Below are positions 1 to 7,693 of a stretch of 56,598 nucleotides of DNA, piece after piece (positions within the stretch are counted from its first letter, which is position 1; every line of letters starts with the position of its first letter). The DNA lies in contig NZ_NHSH01000086.1 of the NCBI RefSeq assembly GCF_016653315.1, positions 1 through 56,598 of the forward strand, written 5' to 3'. The notes under the pieces were generated by a model, which searched no databases, was not told the origin of the DNA, and was given only the letters and a program-made list of their open reading frames with translations. The stretch comes from Halochromatium roseum (lineage in GTDB: Bacteria > Pseudomonadota > Gammaproteobacteria > Chromatiales > Chromatiaceae). The position numbers and the translations under genes are program-made.

Positions 1-212
1 AGCTGGGGCTTCTGGTCGTGGCTGGAGACGCGGGCGTAGAGCACGGCACGTGTGCCGCCCGCCGGAGCCTCGTCAGTCACCTCGACCAGGATGGTGCCGG
101 TCTCGGTTTGGTGCGCCGGGGCCGGCAGTTTCCCCGCCTTGTACCAGTTCCACGCGGTGCGGTACGCAATCCCTTGCTGCTTGGCCCAGGCACTGAGTTT
201 GATGCGCTTCAT
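1..212 (-). CDS. IS607-family serine recombinase (TnpA), N-terminal part, cut by window edge
   Basis: About 70 N-terminal residues can be read. The protein opens with MKRIKLSAWAKQQG and continues with YRTAWNWYKAGKLP, the MerR-like winged-helix DNA-binding start typical of IS607 TnpA. It then enters VLYARVSSHDQKP, the first strand of a serine-recombinase catalytic domain, in which the first Ser of the YARVSS motif is the expected nucleophile. The gene runs off the left edge, so the rest of TnpA and any TnpB partner lie outside the window. The start is the ATG at 212; nothing upstream in frame fits the family better. In IS607 elements tnpA comes first, so the element boundary should lie in the short gap between 213 and 249. 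Family assignment is confident; whether the element is intact cannot be seen. Confidence 0.85.
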   Translation of the reverse strand, partial: MKRIKLSAWAKQQGIAYRTAWNWYKAGKLPAPAHQTETGTILVEVTDEAPAGGTRAVLYARVSSHDQKPQ

Positions 213-249
213 GCATAACAGAATAGCGCAAAAGGCTATGTCCGTCTAT

Positions 250-684
250 TTATTTGTTCAACGGATAGAACCCTTCATCACCATCGGCTGGCGCTGCTGG
301 CAGGGCAGCGACTGCCGCTGAACTATCCCGTTCTGCCGGGATCTCCCGCAGGCGCTCGACATCGAGACCGCGCGCCTGCAGATGTGCGATCAAGCTGTCG
401 AAACCGCTGTCCTTGGAGAGGATGCGATAGCGGGCCTGTCGATCAGCTGCCGCCAGCTCGCCGAGGTAGAAGGCCAGATGGAAGTCGAGCGCATTCTTGC
501 CGGCACGCTCGATCTTCACGTAGCGACCACGCCCGCCGAGTGCCTGCATCCGCATCACCAACTCGATCGGTAGCCGTTGCTGCTGGGGGCCGACGAACAG
601 GGTGATACTGGTTTCCTCGTCGAGCCAGCCCTCCAGTTGCTTAGGCTGGATGCTTTCATAGTCGATCAGGTAATGTGTACTCAT
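250..684 (-). CDS. PIN-like (NYN-type) domain protein
   Basis: A 144-residue protein. It opens with STHYLIDYESIQP, the first strand and acidic residue (Asp in LIDYE) of a PIN/NYN-like fold. A middle GKNALDFHLAFYLGEL block and an ILSKDSGFDSLIAHL block supply further conserved acidic positions (Asp in ALDF, Asp in SKDSGFD) of the presumed metal-dependent nuclease site. The ATG at 684 was chosen because the family starts right at this strand; the open frame upstream to 846 is Arg/Ser-rich and unlike a protein. A second ATG one codon upstream (687) is equally possible. It lies just inside the putative IS607 end. RNA is the likely substrate by family analogy, but no partner antitoxin is adjacent. 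Confidence 0.75.
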   Translation of the reverse strand: MSTHYLIDYESIQPKQLEGWLDEETSITLFVGPQQQRLPIELVMRMQALGGRGRYVKIERAGKNALDFHLAFYLGELAAADRQARYRILSKDSGFDSLIAHLQARGLDVERLREIPAERDSSAAVAALPAAPADGDEGFYPLNK

Positions 685-811
685 CATGGCTTCTGACTTC
701 AGACATCCTGGTCGATGCTTCTTCGCTATCAGTCTTTCAGGTCTGCTTTTGTGCAACCTGATGCTACCGCGTTTGGGCGTGACCCTTGAGTTCGATCGAC
801 CGGTGGATGGG

Positions 812-1048
812 TCACGGGAGCGCGAGCAGGTTCCAGTACTCGCCATTGATCTGTCGGCGCTTGATGCTCAGGGGCTTGTCGGGCCAACTGACGGCAAACG
901 CGCCCTCAGCTATGAGTTCTGCATCCCGGCTAACGAGGCTCGGGTCGCCGAGGTTCGCGGCATCGATCCGAGTGCTCAATTCTTCCCGGTCTCGCCGGGG
1001 CGCATCGGTTGTGGCGACCATCAACAATTGGTCATCGGTCATACCCAT
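812..1048 (-). CDS. Hypothetical protein, possibly a fragment
   Basis: A 78-residue frame that reads like real protein (SRDAELIAEGAFAVSWP, then QINGEYWNLLALP) but matches no family I recognise. The same frame stays open upstream of the ATG at 1048 to a stop near 1150, and that extension (containing ALLDPLDVEQIG) also looks protein-like but has no start codon. This suggests either a rare start or the C-terminal remnant of a longer gene. It lies upstream of the PIN-like gene on the same strand. An overlapping open frame on the plus strand (686-1129) looks less protein-like. Coding status is uncertain. Confidence 0.35.
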   Translation of the reverse strand: MGMTDDQLLMVATTDAPRRDREELSTRIDAANLGDPSLVSRDAELIAEGAFAVSWPDKPLSIKRRQINGEYWNLLALP

Positions 1049-1388
1049 CAGCCCGGCTTCGCTTCCATCCTCAGGCGCTTGGCCGATCTGCTCTACGTCG
1101 AGCGGATCGAGAAGAGCGACTTCGAGTGAGGCGACACGGCACGGCTTAAGACGCTGCTAGGCAAAGGCCTAAAAAGCTGCGTTTTGCCCGAAAACGGCAG
1201 AAAACGAGCAGATTTTGGTTGCTCGGGTTTGTTAGAGAAGTCAGCGCGTAGGATTGATTAACAAAATCAAGTGCTTACAGGGAAACATTATTTTGAGACC
1301 CTTGAGGATCTCGGTCTTCTGCAACCCGAAGGTGAGGACGACCACTCAGCTCGCTGATGCTGATCGGGCTGGGGCCATCTCGTCGGCC
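1049..1388. other. Gene-free stretch with two small hairpins
   Basis: No convincing gene. Two short dyads are visible: CGTTTT/AAAACG around a 5-base loop at 1180-1196, and CGAGCA/TGCTCG around a 9-base loop at 1205-1225. The second is followed by GGTTTGTT, weakly terminator-like on the plus strand. Near the right end, positions 1306-1325 carry a 20-base sequence that recurs at 3749-3768 with one mismatch. Confidence 0.4.
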
Positions 1389-2321
1389 TCACGGGTTTAA
1401 CTCATCGGGATCGAGTCCAAGCGCGCGCAAGCGCTCTGCTAAACGCTTGGCGCGGGTCTGTGCGGCATCGGCCCGCATCGCTTCTTGCTTGGCCCGTATC
1501 GCCTCCTGATCGGCACGTTGCGCCTCCTGATCGGCACGTTGCGTCGCCTGATCGGCACGTTGCGTCGCCTGCTCCGCCCGCTCAACAGCCTGCTCGGCGC
1601 GCCGAGCCAGCTCCACCGAGGTCAGGAACGGCTGGCCGTTGGGGTAGAACAGCAACAGCGTCTCGGGCGTCATCGCGAAACGCACCCCGAGCAATGGGCT
1701 GGTCCAGCCGTGGATGTGTGATTGGCGGATGAGCCTTGGACGCTGCTCCTGACGGCCTAGTACCGGCTTGAAGTTGGGCGCTGACTCCGCCGCTGAGGAT
1801 GAGGCTGTACCCAACGCTGACGCCAGTGCGGACTTGGACGCGGCAGCGGCCTCCGAAGCAGCCGCGGACACGGACACAGAGCGATCGCCGCCTTGGCGGG
1901 TCCAGATGCCGAGGGTGTGCCGATCCGGGTCGTAGACGTAGTATTCCTCGACACCGTAGCGATCATAGAAACCCAGCTTGTCGGCCATCTCCTTGACGCT
2001 GTTCGACGGGGAGAGGATCTCGAAGGCGACCTGTGGCGCGATGTCGTCCTCTTCCCACTGCCGATAGGAGCCCCGTCGCCCCTTGGGTCGACCGAAGACC
2101 ACGAACACATCGGGCGCGATCGGCCCGGTCTCGCGCCGATCGGGCACCGGATACCAGAGTAGGTCACCGGCGATGAAGACGTTCGGATCATCGGCGTACA
2201 GGATCTCCAGATTCTCCTTGATCTTCACCAGCCACTGATACTGCTCGGTGTTGTCGGCCATCGGCTGCCCGTCGCTCTCCGGATAGGGATCATCCGGATC
2301 GATGTGAGACAAGGGGTTCAT
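1389..2321 (-). CDS. Uma2-family (DUF820) PD-(D/E)XK-fold protein with heptad-repeat tail
   Basis: A 310-residue protein. The Uma2/DUF820 core lies in roughly residues 20-150. It contains PIAPDVFVVFG, the APDV(F/V) acidic signature, then QVAFEILSPSNSVKEMADKLGFYDRYGVEEYYVYDPD, which holds the catalytic-type Glu of VAFEILSPS. A low-complexity Ala/Ser stretch follows. The last 70 residues are seven-residue repeats of the form ATQRADQ (21-bp units near 1500-1580), predicted to form a coiled coil. The start is the ATG at 2321 (MNPLSHIDP); the open frame above it has no family similarity. These proteins are presumed restriction-like nucleases that often occur in many copies per genome, but their role is not established. 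Its downstream limit and the EndA-like gene upstream are bracketed by a pair of direct repeats. Confidence 0.85.
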   Translation of the reverse strand: MNPLSHIDPDDPYPESDGQPMADNTEQYQWLVKIKENLEILYADDPNVFIAGDLLWYPVPDRRETGPIAPDVFVVFGRPKGRRGSYRQWEEDDIAPQVAFEILSPSNSVKEMADKLGFYDRYGVEEYYVYDPDRHTLGIWTRQGGDRSVSVSAAASEAAAASKSALASALGTASSSAAESAPNFKPVLGRQEQRPRLIRQSHIHGWTSPLLGVRFAMTPETLLLFYPNGQPFLTSVELARRAEQAVERAEQATQRADQATQRADQEAQRADQEAIRAKQEAMRADAAQTRAKRLAERLRALGLDPDELNP

Positions 2322-2405
2322 CGCTCGGCTCCGGTAGGGGGTTGATTCACAAGACTGATCATTGAGACGTCTCGGATCATAAAGCAAAGGCGGCCAGCAT
2401 GCGCG

Positions 2406-3659
2406 TCACAACCCCTGCTCGCCCACCACATAGCGATTCTTCATCCCCTGCAAGCGGGCGATCCGCTGCTGGCGCTTCATCTCCCAGGCATCCACTGGAT
2501 CAAGCTCGTTCCAGGCCGCGTATAGCTGCTCATCCTGCCTTGACAGTCGCAATCCGTAGGTATCGCGCATGTACAGCATGATTCGGGCAATATCGCCACG
2601 CAGGGCATCTGGTGGCTGGGCTCGTCGTCCCGCGGCATCGATGCGGATACCGCAGCGGCCATAACGCTTGCCGCTCGGCGCCATGCCCCAGCTGTAGTCA
2701 CGCCGGTCGCCGTTGATCATCCCGACCGCCGGAATCAGGTTCTGCAGGTCGTTATGCGCAACGATAAAGGTCTCATCGACGCGCAGGCAGCATTCCCGAC
2801 CCGAGACCGGATCACCCTGCTTGTCGCGACAGGCGCGATAGGCCCGGGGCTGTCGCCAGCAGCGCCGGAAGTTGCCAAATTGCGCCGCCGGAAACACATG
2901 CTCGGCCTCGACCCATCGCGCGCGCGCCTTGTCCGCGAAACCCTCGAGCCCGCAACTCTCGAGGTCAATCTTGCGCTTGCTGTTATAGGTGCAGCCGCAG
3001 TAGGCGGTGAGCCGATGCCCACGGTAGACGCGCTGGTAGAGCAGCTCCTTGGCCTCGCTGAAACTGGCCGCCACCCGCGGCAGATCGCCGCCGCCGATGG
3101 GCAGGGAGGGCTGTGGCCACCAGTCCACCAGCAGACCGCCAAGGAGATCACCGAAGATCGCCTGTGGCGCCGGCAGCAGATCGCCGAGGCGGGGCAGTCG
3201 AACGCCAAGATCCAGCTCGCGCGCCTCGCGCAACGCATCGACCAGCATCACGCCACCCTCCTCGGCCAGCGCCTTGCCGTTCTCGCCGAGCCAGTCGGCG
3301 CCCTGCTCGATCACCAAGGCACCGACATCTAATAACAGCACGCGGATGTCACGGGTAATCGCCGCGGCGCGCTGAGCTAGCACGGGCCAGTCGGCGGTCA
3401 CCGATGGCGGCACCAACGAGATCGCCATGATCAGCCCGAGGCCGATGGCCAGACCACGCAGCTTGGCGCCAAGGCGTCGCAGCATCCCGAACAGCCTCGG
3501 TCGCTGCCGGGTCGACCTTGAGCGACTCGGCTTTGCCGCGTTGGCGCTGGGTTTGGCGGACGATGAGGCCGAGCCGCGAGCGCCACGGCGGCTCGCACGA
3601 GCGGGAGTGGATGCGGGTGCGGAGGAATCAGGAGAACGACGAGGCATCACGGACAACAT
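2406..3659 (-). CDS. EndA/Dns-like endonuclease I family protein with long N-terminal extension
   Basis: A 417-residue protein. Residues 1-60 are Ser/Arg/Ala-rich and basic. A hydrophobic segment at about 66-88 (LAIGLGLIMAISLVPP) could be a membrane anchor or late signal sequence. The endonuclease I domain occupies roughly 205-390, with RWVEAEHVFPAAQFG (His254) and HNDLQNLIPAVGMINGDR (His302 and the Asn/Asp residues), the metal and catalytic core of this nonspecific nuclease family. Several cysteines (CGCTYNSK, CGLEG, ECCLR) suggest disulfides and activity outside the cytoplasm. Classic EndA/Dns enzymes are about 230-250 residues, so the N-terminal half is an unusual addition. The start at 3659 is the first ATG; one at 3647 is possible. 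Confidence 0.8.
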   Translation of the reverse strand: MLSVMPRRSPDSSAPASTPARASRRGARGSASSSAKPSANAAKPSRSRSTRQRPRLFGMLRRLGAKLRGLAIGLGLIMAISLVPPSVTADWPVLAQRAAAITRDIRVLLLDVGALVIEQGADWLGENGKALAEEGGVMLVDALREARELDLGVRLPRLGDLLPAPQAIFGDLLGGLLVDWWPQPSLPIGGGDLPRVAASFSEAKELLYQRVYRGHRLTAYCGCTYNSKRKIDLESCGLEGFADKARARWVEAEHVFPAAQFGNFRRCWRQPRAYRACRDKQGDPVSGRECCLRVDETFIVAHNDLQNLIPAVGMINGDRRDYSWGMAPSGKRYGRCGIRIDAAGRRAQPPDALRGDIARIMLYMRDTYGLRLSRQDEQLYAAWNELDPVDAWEMKRQQRIARLQGMKNRYVVGEQGL

Positions 3660-4027
3660 CAGCGGACGATGCCGCGAGACTATCAGAGCTCGAGGCTCGG
3701 CAGGTCAACTGCTTATCTGAGGATCACCGAGACCCTCGCAACCTTGGCGGATCTCGGTCTTATGCAACGCAAAAACGAGCCCTATCGTTTAGCGCGCTAA
3801 AGGTCAAAAAGGCATCTCTTAGCCTCGCCTCGCCGCTAGCACCAAGGCCAAATGGCGCTATGAACTCGGCGACCCAGGGTCCAACCGCCAGCCCGCGGCA
3901 TCGTTCGGCAAACGGCCAAAGTCATCGATGACCTGGACCGAGCAAGGCGTCAGCGATCCGCCATGTCGGCCGCTGAAGGCCGCGACCCGACCCGCTTGGC
4001 AGGGTCACCCAATGGGCCTAAACTCAT
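3660..4027. other. Gene-free stretch upstream of vapBC
   Basis: No gene is supported. It contains the second copy (3749-3768) of the 20-base direct repeat seen at 1306-1325, and a dyad CCGAGA/TCTCGG inside 3727-3757. Short plus-strand frames here read as low-quality protein and are not called. Confidence 0.4.
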
Positions 4028-4051
4028 CTGTAAGACAGCTTTGTATTACAG
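4028..4051 (+). promoter_or_regulatory. Candidate vapBC operator: CTGTAA-N12-TTACAG dyad
   Basis: Perfect 6-base arms (4028-4033 and 4046-4051) sit 12 bases before the vapB start and abut the ribosome-binding stretch AGGGAG. RHH-type antitoxins commonly bind such dyads to repress their own operon, so this is the natural site for VapB/VapC autoregulation. Function is inferred from position and symmetry only. Confidence 0.5.
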
Positions 4052-4063
4052 GGAGACCCAGCG

Positions 4064-4318
4064 ATGGCTCTGTCACTCCGGCTCGATCAGGAAACCGAGG
4101 TCGCACTGCGCCAGCATCTGCAGCGCACCGGCCTCACCCAGTCTAGCTTCGTGCGCGAGGCGATTCGAGAAAAGCTCGCCCGTTCTTCACCCGAAGCATC
4201 AACCCCGTATCAGCTCGGCGAGTCCTTGTTCGGCCGCTGCGCCAGTGGCGATTCGGGCCGCAGTCAACACCGCAAGACCTTGAATCGGGAGCGTTTGGAT
4301 GCAAAGCATCGTCGTTGA
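4064..4318 (+). CDS. vapB: VapB-type ribbon-helix-helix antitoxin
   Basis: An 84-residue protein with a compact RHH (CopG/Arc-like) domain at residues 1-42: ALSLRLDQETEVAL forms the DNA-binding strand, followed by two helices containing TGLTQSSFVREAIREKL. The C-terminal half is polar and likely wraps the toxin. A good ribosome-binding site (AGGGAG) precedes the ATG at 4064. It overlaps the downstream PIN toxin gene by 20 nt, the usual antitoxin-first layout with translational coupling. Expected role: bind and neutralise VapC and, with it, repress the promoter through the dyad upstream. Confidence 0.8.
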   Translation: MALSLRLDQETEVALRQHLQRTGLTQSSFVREAIREKLARSSPEASTPYQLGESLFGRCASGDSGRSQHRKTLNRERLDAKHRR

Positions 4319-4715
4319 TAGCGGTCCCTTGATCGCGCTCTTCGACGGCTCCGATCGTTTCCATCAGGCGGCGCTGGCCTTTATCAAGGCGCAGCCCGGA
4401 CCACTGATCACCAACCTCCCGGTGATCACCGAGGTGGTCTACATGCTGGATTTCGCCGCCCAGGCACAGCGGGACTTTCTCTTCTGGGCGGAATCGGCAC
4501 TGCTGCTCGATACCGAGACCGCGAACGACCTGCCACGGATTCGCGCCCTGATGGAGCAATACCACGACCGACCCGCCGATTTCGCCGACGCCTCCCTGGT
4601 CGCCCTCTGCGAGCGGCGGCGGATCACGACGGTTGCCAGCGTCGATGCCGACTTCACCGTCTATCGCATGCAAGATCGGCGCGGTTTCCGCAACCTGTTC
4701 CAGACATTCAACTGA
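4299..4715 (+). CDS. vapC: VapC-type PIN-domain toxin
   Basis: A 138-residue PIN domain of normal family length. The acidic residues expected to hold the divalent metal are visible: Asp in IVVDSGPLIAL near residue 7, Glu in VITEVVYML near residue 45, Asp in PADFADASLVAL near residue 97, and Asp in VASVDADFTVY near residue 118. VapC toxins cleave structured RNA such as initiator tRNA or rRNA; the target here is unknown. The gene starts inside vapB, so the two are co-translated. The catalytic set looks complete, suggesting an active toxin. Confidence 0.85.
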   Translation: MQSIVVDSGPLIALFDGSDRFHQAALAFIKAQPGPLITNLPVITEVVYMLDFAAQAQRDFLFWAESALLLDTETANDLPRIRALMEQYHDRPADFADASLVALCERRRITTVASVDADFTVYRMQDRRGFRNLFQTFN

Positions 4716-4807
4716 ATCAGTCGGTCTTCCGAATCTGTGGCAAACAGGAATCCCAGGTTCTCCTTGCTGTCAAGCGCGCTCGCGAAAGCCGCCTCGGCAA
4801 ATCCGTT

Positions 4808-5398
4808 CTAGCCGACGGGAGCTGTTTGGGCAGCGCGGGGGTTGGATTTCGCTGTCATACGCAGGTCGTCGAAGACACGGCGGACCTTGCGGGCAAGCTT
4901 ATCAATGGTTGCCGAGACAGAATCATTGGATTTTGCCTGGATCAAACCGGTCGCGAACCGACGCAGGCGGGAAATGTTTTCTGGACCCTGGCCGGTGCGA
5001 ATCGTGCAGCGATCCTCGTCCCAGTTCCAGTCGAGCATCCAGTGATGGGCCTCGACGCCCCAATGCCCGCGGTTAAAGGAAAGCAGGCGCTCGGGATTCG
5101 CGCTATCAGGGATCGCCATTGACTCGACCGCGCTGCCCAGGCGCTTCAGCGCGCCAATGGTGGTGGCGTTCTGCTTGGCGGCGACCTCGGCCGCGGCGCC
5201 CTCGCAGGTGATGGTGACCTGCGTCACGCTCACAATCGGCGCGCGGGTGGTGTCGATCCGCTGCGCCTCGTCGCTGGTGGACAGGTGCGGCTCGGAAATC
5301 AGCGTACCGGTATCGGGCGCCGGGGCGCGCGTCAGGCGCTGATCCACCGGCAGGGTGAAGGACTGGCCATTGATCCGACAGGTTGTAATAACGCTCAA
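4808..5398 (-). pseudogene. ISAs1-type transposase remnant (C-terminal piece) in a chimeric frame
   Basis: The C-terminal ~100 residues carry the end of an ISAs1-type DDE transposase: NPERLLSFNRGHWGVE, then DEDRCTIRTGQGPENISRLRR and a VRRVFDDLRM stretch. The Glu of GHWGVE is the usual third catalytic residue. The N-terminal ~90 residues (starting MSVITTCRINGQSF) do not resemble the middle of such a transposase, and the first two catalytic acidic domains are absent. The frame therefore appears to join an IS remnant to unrelated sequence and cannot encode an active enzyme. Just upstream (on the minus strand, near 5440) a second small frame ends in ETFEFVVTF, perhaps another broken gene end. This is a decayed insertion between two TA loci. 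Confidence 0.6.
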
Positions 5399-5564
5399 GC
5401 ATGACAGGACTCTTAGAAGGTCACGACGAATTCGAAGGTTTCACGGGTGCTCGGCTGGCGCACGATGGGCACGCTGTACTGAAGCAGCAGCAGGATAGGA
5501 TGGCCATGGTGACATCATCTCCGTTGGGAATGGGACACTGAGCCACCTTGCCGGAAGCGCAGTC

Positions 5565-5574
5565 TGTATATACA
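5565..5574 (+). promoter_or_regulatory. Candidate brnTA operator/promoter palindrome TGTATATACA
   Basis: A perfect 10-base palindrome 10 bases before the brnT ATG and just ahead of the AAAGGA ribosome-binding stretch. BrnA antitoxins repress their own operon, so a palindrome overlapping the promoter is the expected target. The AT-rich core could also serve as a -10 element. Inferred from position and symmetry. Confidence 0.45.
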
Positions 5575-5584
5575 CTTAAAGGAC

Positions 5585-5854
5585 ATGAACATCGTCTTCG
5601 ATCCCGCTAAGGACCGCCGCAACCTCGCCAAGCACAGGGTGTCCTTGGCGCTGGCGGGTGATTTGGAATGGGAGTTCGCGCAGGTGCGTGAGGATCTCAG
5701 CGCGACCTATGACGAGCAGCGCTGGATCGGCTTTGCGCCGATCGGCCATCAGATCTACTGCGTGGTGTTCACCGAGGATCAGGACGTCTATCGCATCATC
5801 AGCTTGCGCATCGCAGAGAACCATGAAAAACGAACCTACATCGATCACCTCTAA
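5585..5854 (+). CDS. brnT: BrnT family toxin (RelE-fold ribonuclease)
   Basis: An 89-residue protein with the whole BrnT pattern: an opening FDPAKDRRNLAKHRVSL block (F-D-x-x-K...N-x-x-K-H), a central ARED-like region at DLEWEF, RWIGFAPIG, and a C-terminal RIISLRIAENHEKRTY where the family normally reads I-S-x-R-x-A...E-x-x-x-Y. BrnT toxins inhibit translation by RNA cleavage. The ATG at 5585 follows AAAGGA closely. The downstream antitoxin gene overlaps by 32 nt, giving the toxin-first order typical of brnTA. Every expected block is present, so activity is likely. Confidence 0.88.
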   Translation: MNIVFDPAKDRRNLAKHRVSLALAGDLEWEFAQVREDLSATYDEQRWIGFAPIGHQIYCVVFTEDQDVYRIISLRIAENHEKRTYIDHL

Positions 5855-6140
5855 ATCCGGCCGCGTCTTTCGGCTCAATACCGAAGAGGAAGACGCCCGC
5901 ATTCGCGAAGGCATCGCCGCCGATCCAGACGCCCGCGAGCTGAGCGACGAGGAACTCGCCGAACTGCGCCCGTGGCCTGAGGTGCGCGCCGAAGCCAAAC
6001 AGGCCCGGCAGGCCAAGCAGGCCATCTCGATCCGGCTCTCCCCGGAGGTGCTCGAGCACTTCAAGGCCGGTGGGCCGGGTTGGCAGACCCGCATCGATGC
6101 GGCGCTGCGCGAGTACGTCTCGGCACACTCGGCGCATTGA
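5823..6140 (+). CDS. brnA: BrnA family antitoxin
   Basis: A 105-residue protein. The N-terminal ~65 residues are charged and flexible (DEEDAR-type, ELSDEELAELRPWPEV) and should cover the toxin. The C-terminal QAISIRLSPEVLEHFKAGGPGW followed by TRIDAALREYV is the BrnA ribbon-helix-helix DNA-binding domain, here at the C-terminus as is normal for this family. The start at 5823 (MKNEPTSIT) lies inside brnT and was chosen because the frame upstream of it is shadow sequence. BrnA would neutralise BrnT and repress the shared promoter, plausibly at the palindrome at 5565-5574. Confidence 0.88.
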   Translation: MKNEPTSITSKSGRVFRLNTEEEDARIREGIAADPDARELSDEELAELRPWPEVRAEAKQARQAKQAISIRLSPEVLEHFKAGGPGWQTRIDAALREYVSAHSAH

Positions 6141-6197
6141 GTCCCTTTCCAGGGCGCGAACCGACAAGGATTCCTTCATCCTTCAAACCTTAACGCA

Positions 6198-7670
6198 ATG
6201 ACCCATACGTTCGACGCCTTCGATCTCGACGAGCCGCTGCAGCGCGCCATCGCCAACGCCGGCTGGCGGCAGCCGACGCCGGTACAGCAGCGGGTGATCC
6301 CCGCCGTGCTCGAGGGGCGCGACCTGCTCGCCTCGGCGGCCACCGGCTCCGGCAAGACCGGCGCCTTTCTGCTGCCAATCCTGCAGCGTCTCAGCGAGGA
6401 GCCGGCGCCGGATGGCGGCATCCGCGCCCTGGTGCTGGTGCCGACGCGCGAGCTGGCAAGCCAGACCCAGAGCGAATTCCTGAGCCTCGGCAGCCGCACC
6501 CGGCTGACCGCGGCGGTGATCGTCGGCGGCGAGGATCGCGGCCGCCAGGTCTCGGCGCTGCGCAAGAACCCGGACCTGGTCATCGCCACTCCCGGCCGGC
6601 TGCTCGAACATCTCGAGACCGGCGAGGCCGATCTGACCCAACTGCGCTTCCTGGTGCTTGACGAGGCCGACCGCATGCTCGACCTCGGCTTCGCCGCCGA
6701 TGTCATCACCCTGATTGGCGCCAGCAACCGAGCGCGCCAATCGCTGCTGTTCTCGGCCACGCTCAAGCACGGCGGACTGCGCCCGATCACCGATCATCTG
6801 CTGAACAACCCGCTGGTCATCGAGATCGACGCCATCCGCGCCGCGCATCCGGACATCAGCCATCAGATCATCCTCAGCGACGAGCTGCCGCATAAACAGG
6901 CCCTGCTACTCTGGCTGCTGCAACACGAGACCTATGAGAAGGCGCTGGTGTTCACCAACACCCGCGCCCGCGCCGAGGCCATCGGCGCCTTCCTGGTTGG
7001 CGAGCAGGTGCGCGCGGCGGCGCTGCATGGCGAGCTGGATCAGCGCGAGCGCAAACGGGTGATGGGCCTGCTCGAGCGCGGTCAGGTCTCGGTGCTGGTC
7101 GCCTCCGATGTCGCCGCGCGCGGACTGGATCTGACCGGCGTCGAGCGCGTGATCAATCTCGACATCCCGCGCAGTGGCGAGGACTATCTGCACCGCACCG
7201 GGCGCACCGGCCGCGCCGGCCGGGCCGGCATCGCCATCTCGCTGGTCTCGGCGCCGGAATGGAACAAGATGGCGTCGATCAGCCGCTGGCTTGGCCTCGA
7301 GGTCGCGCTGCGCCAGTTGCCGGGTCTCGAGGCCCATTTCAAAGGCCCCAACCCAAGGCGCAAGGCCGGCGGCAAGCTCGCGAGCAAGGCAGGCAAGGCA
7401 GTTAAAACCGGCAAGCAGGCGGACAAGACATCCAGCGGCAAGACCGGCAACAGCCGCACGAGCACGACCGGCAACAGCCGCACGCGCACGACCGCCAAAA
7501 GCGCCACCAAGACCGAAGCACCTAAGCCAAAGCAACGGCTCCGCGACCGTAAGAACATTGGCAAACGGCGCAAGCCCAGCTCCACAGAGGGCGCCGGCAC
7601 CGAACGCATCGACGCCGGCTTCGCGCCACCCAAGCGCCGACCTAACAGCGATGATCCGATGAAGCGATAA
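6198..7670 (+). CDS. DEAD-box ATP-dependent RNA helicase (SrmB/RhlE-like)
   Basis: A 490-residue protein. Two RecA-like domains occupy about 1-205 and 215-370. Visible motifs are the Q motif (F-D-A-F near residue 5, Gln at 30), Walker A ATGSGKTG near 48-55, PTRELA at 82-87, TPGR at 131-134, DEAD at 155-158, SAT at 186-188, and motif VI HRTGRTGRAGR near residue 335. All are intact, so it should unwind RNA with ATP, most likely in ribosome assembly or mRNA turnover. The last ~110 residues are a basic Lys/Arg/Thr/Ser tail with a repeated GNSRT element, likely for loose RNA binding. SrmB, RhlE or a related paralogue cannot be separated by eye. It is flanked by TA modules rather than an operon. 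Confidence 0.92.
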   Translation: MTHTFDAFDLDEPLQRAIANAGWRQPTPVQQRVIPAVLEGRDLLASAATGSGKTGAFLLPILQRLSEEPAPDGGIRALVLVPTRELASQTQSEFLSLGSRTRLTAAVIVGGEDRGRQVSALRKNPDLVIATPGRLLEHLETGEADLTQLRFLVLDEADRMLDLGFAADVITLIGASNRARQSLLFSATLKHGGLRPITDHLLNNPLVIEIDAIRAAHPDISHQIILSDELPHKQALLLWLLQHETYEKALVFTNTRARAEAIGAFLVGEQVRAAALHGELDQRERKRVMGLLERGQVSVLVASDVAARGLDLTGVERVINLDIPRSGEDYLHRTGRTGRAGRAGIAISLVSAPEWNKMASISRWLGLEVALRQLPGLEAHFKGPNPRRKAGGKLASKAGKAVKTGKQADKTSSGKTGNSRTSTTGNSRTRTTAKSATKTEAPKPKQRLRDRKNIGKRRKPSSTEGAGTERIDAGFAPPKRRPNSDDPMKR

Positions 7671-7693
7671 ACCGGCTCGAACGATTCGCCGCG

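Noticed and set aside
686-1129. 147-codon plus-strand frame near the left edge
   Set aside because: It reads as low-quality protein after a plausible-looking hydrophobic start, and the minus strand carries a better candidate (812-1048). Neither is certain.
4715-4807. A second-gene extension of vapC or a terminator downstream of it
   Set aside because: No stem followed by a T run is present and no frame continues.
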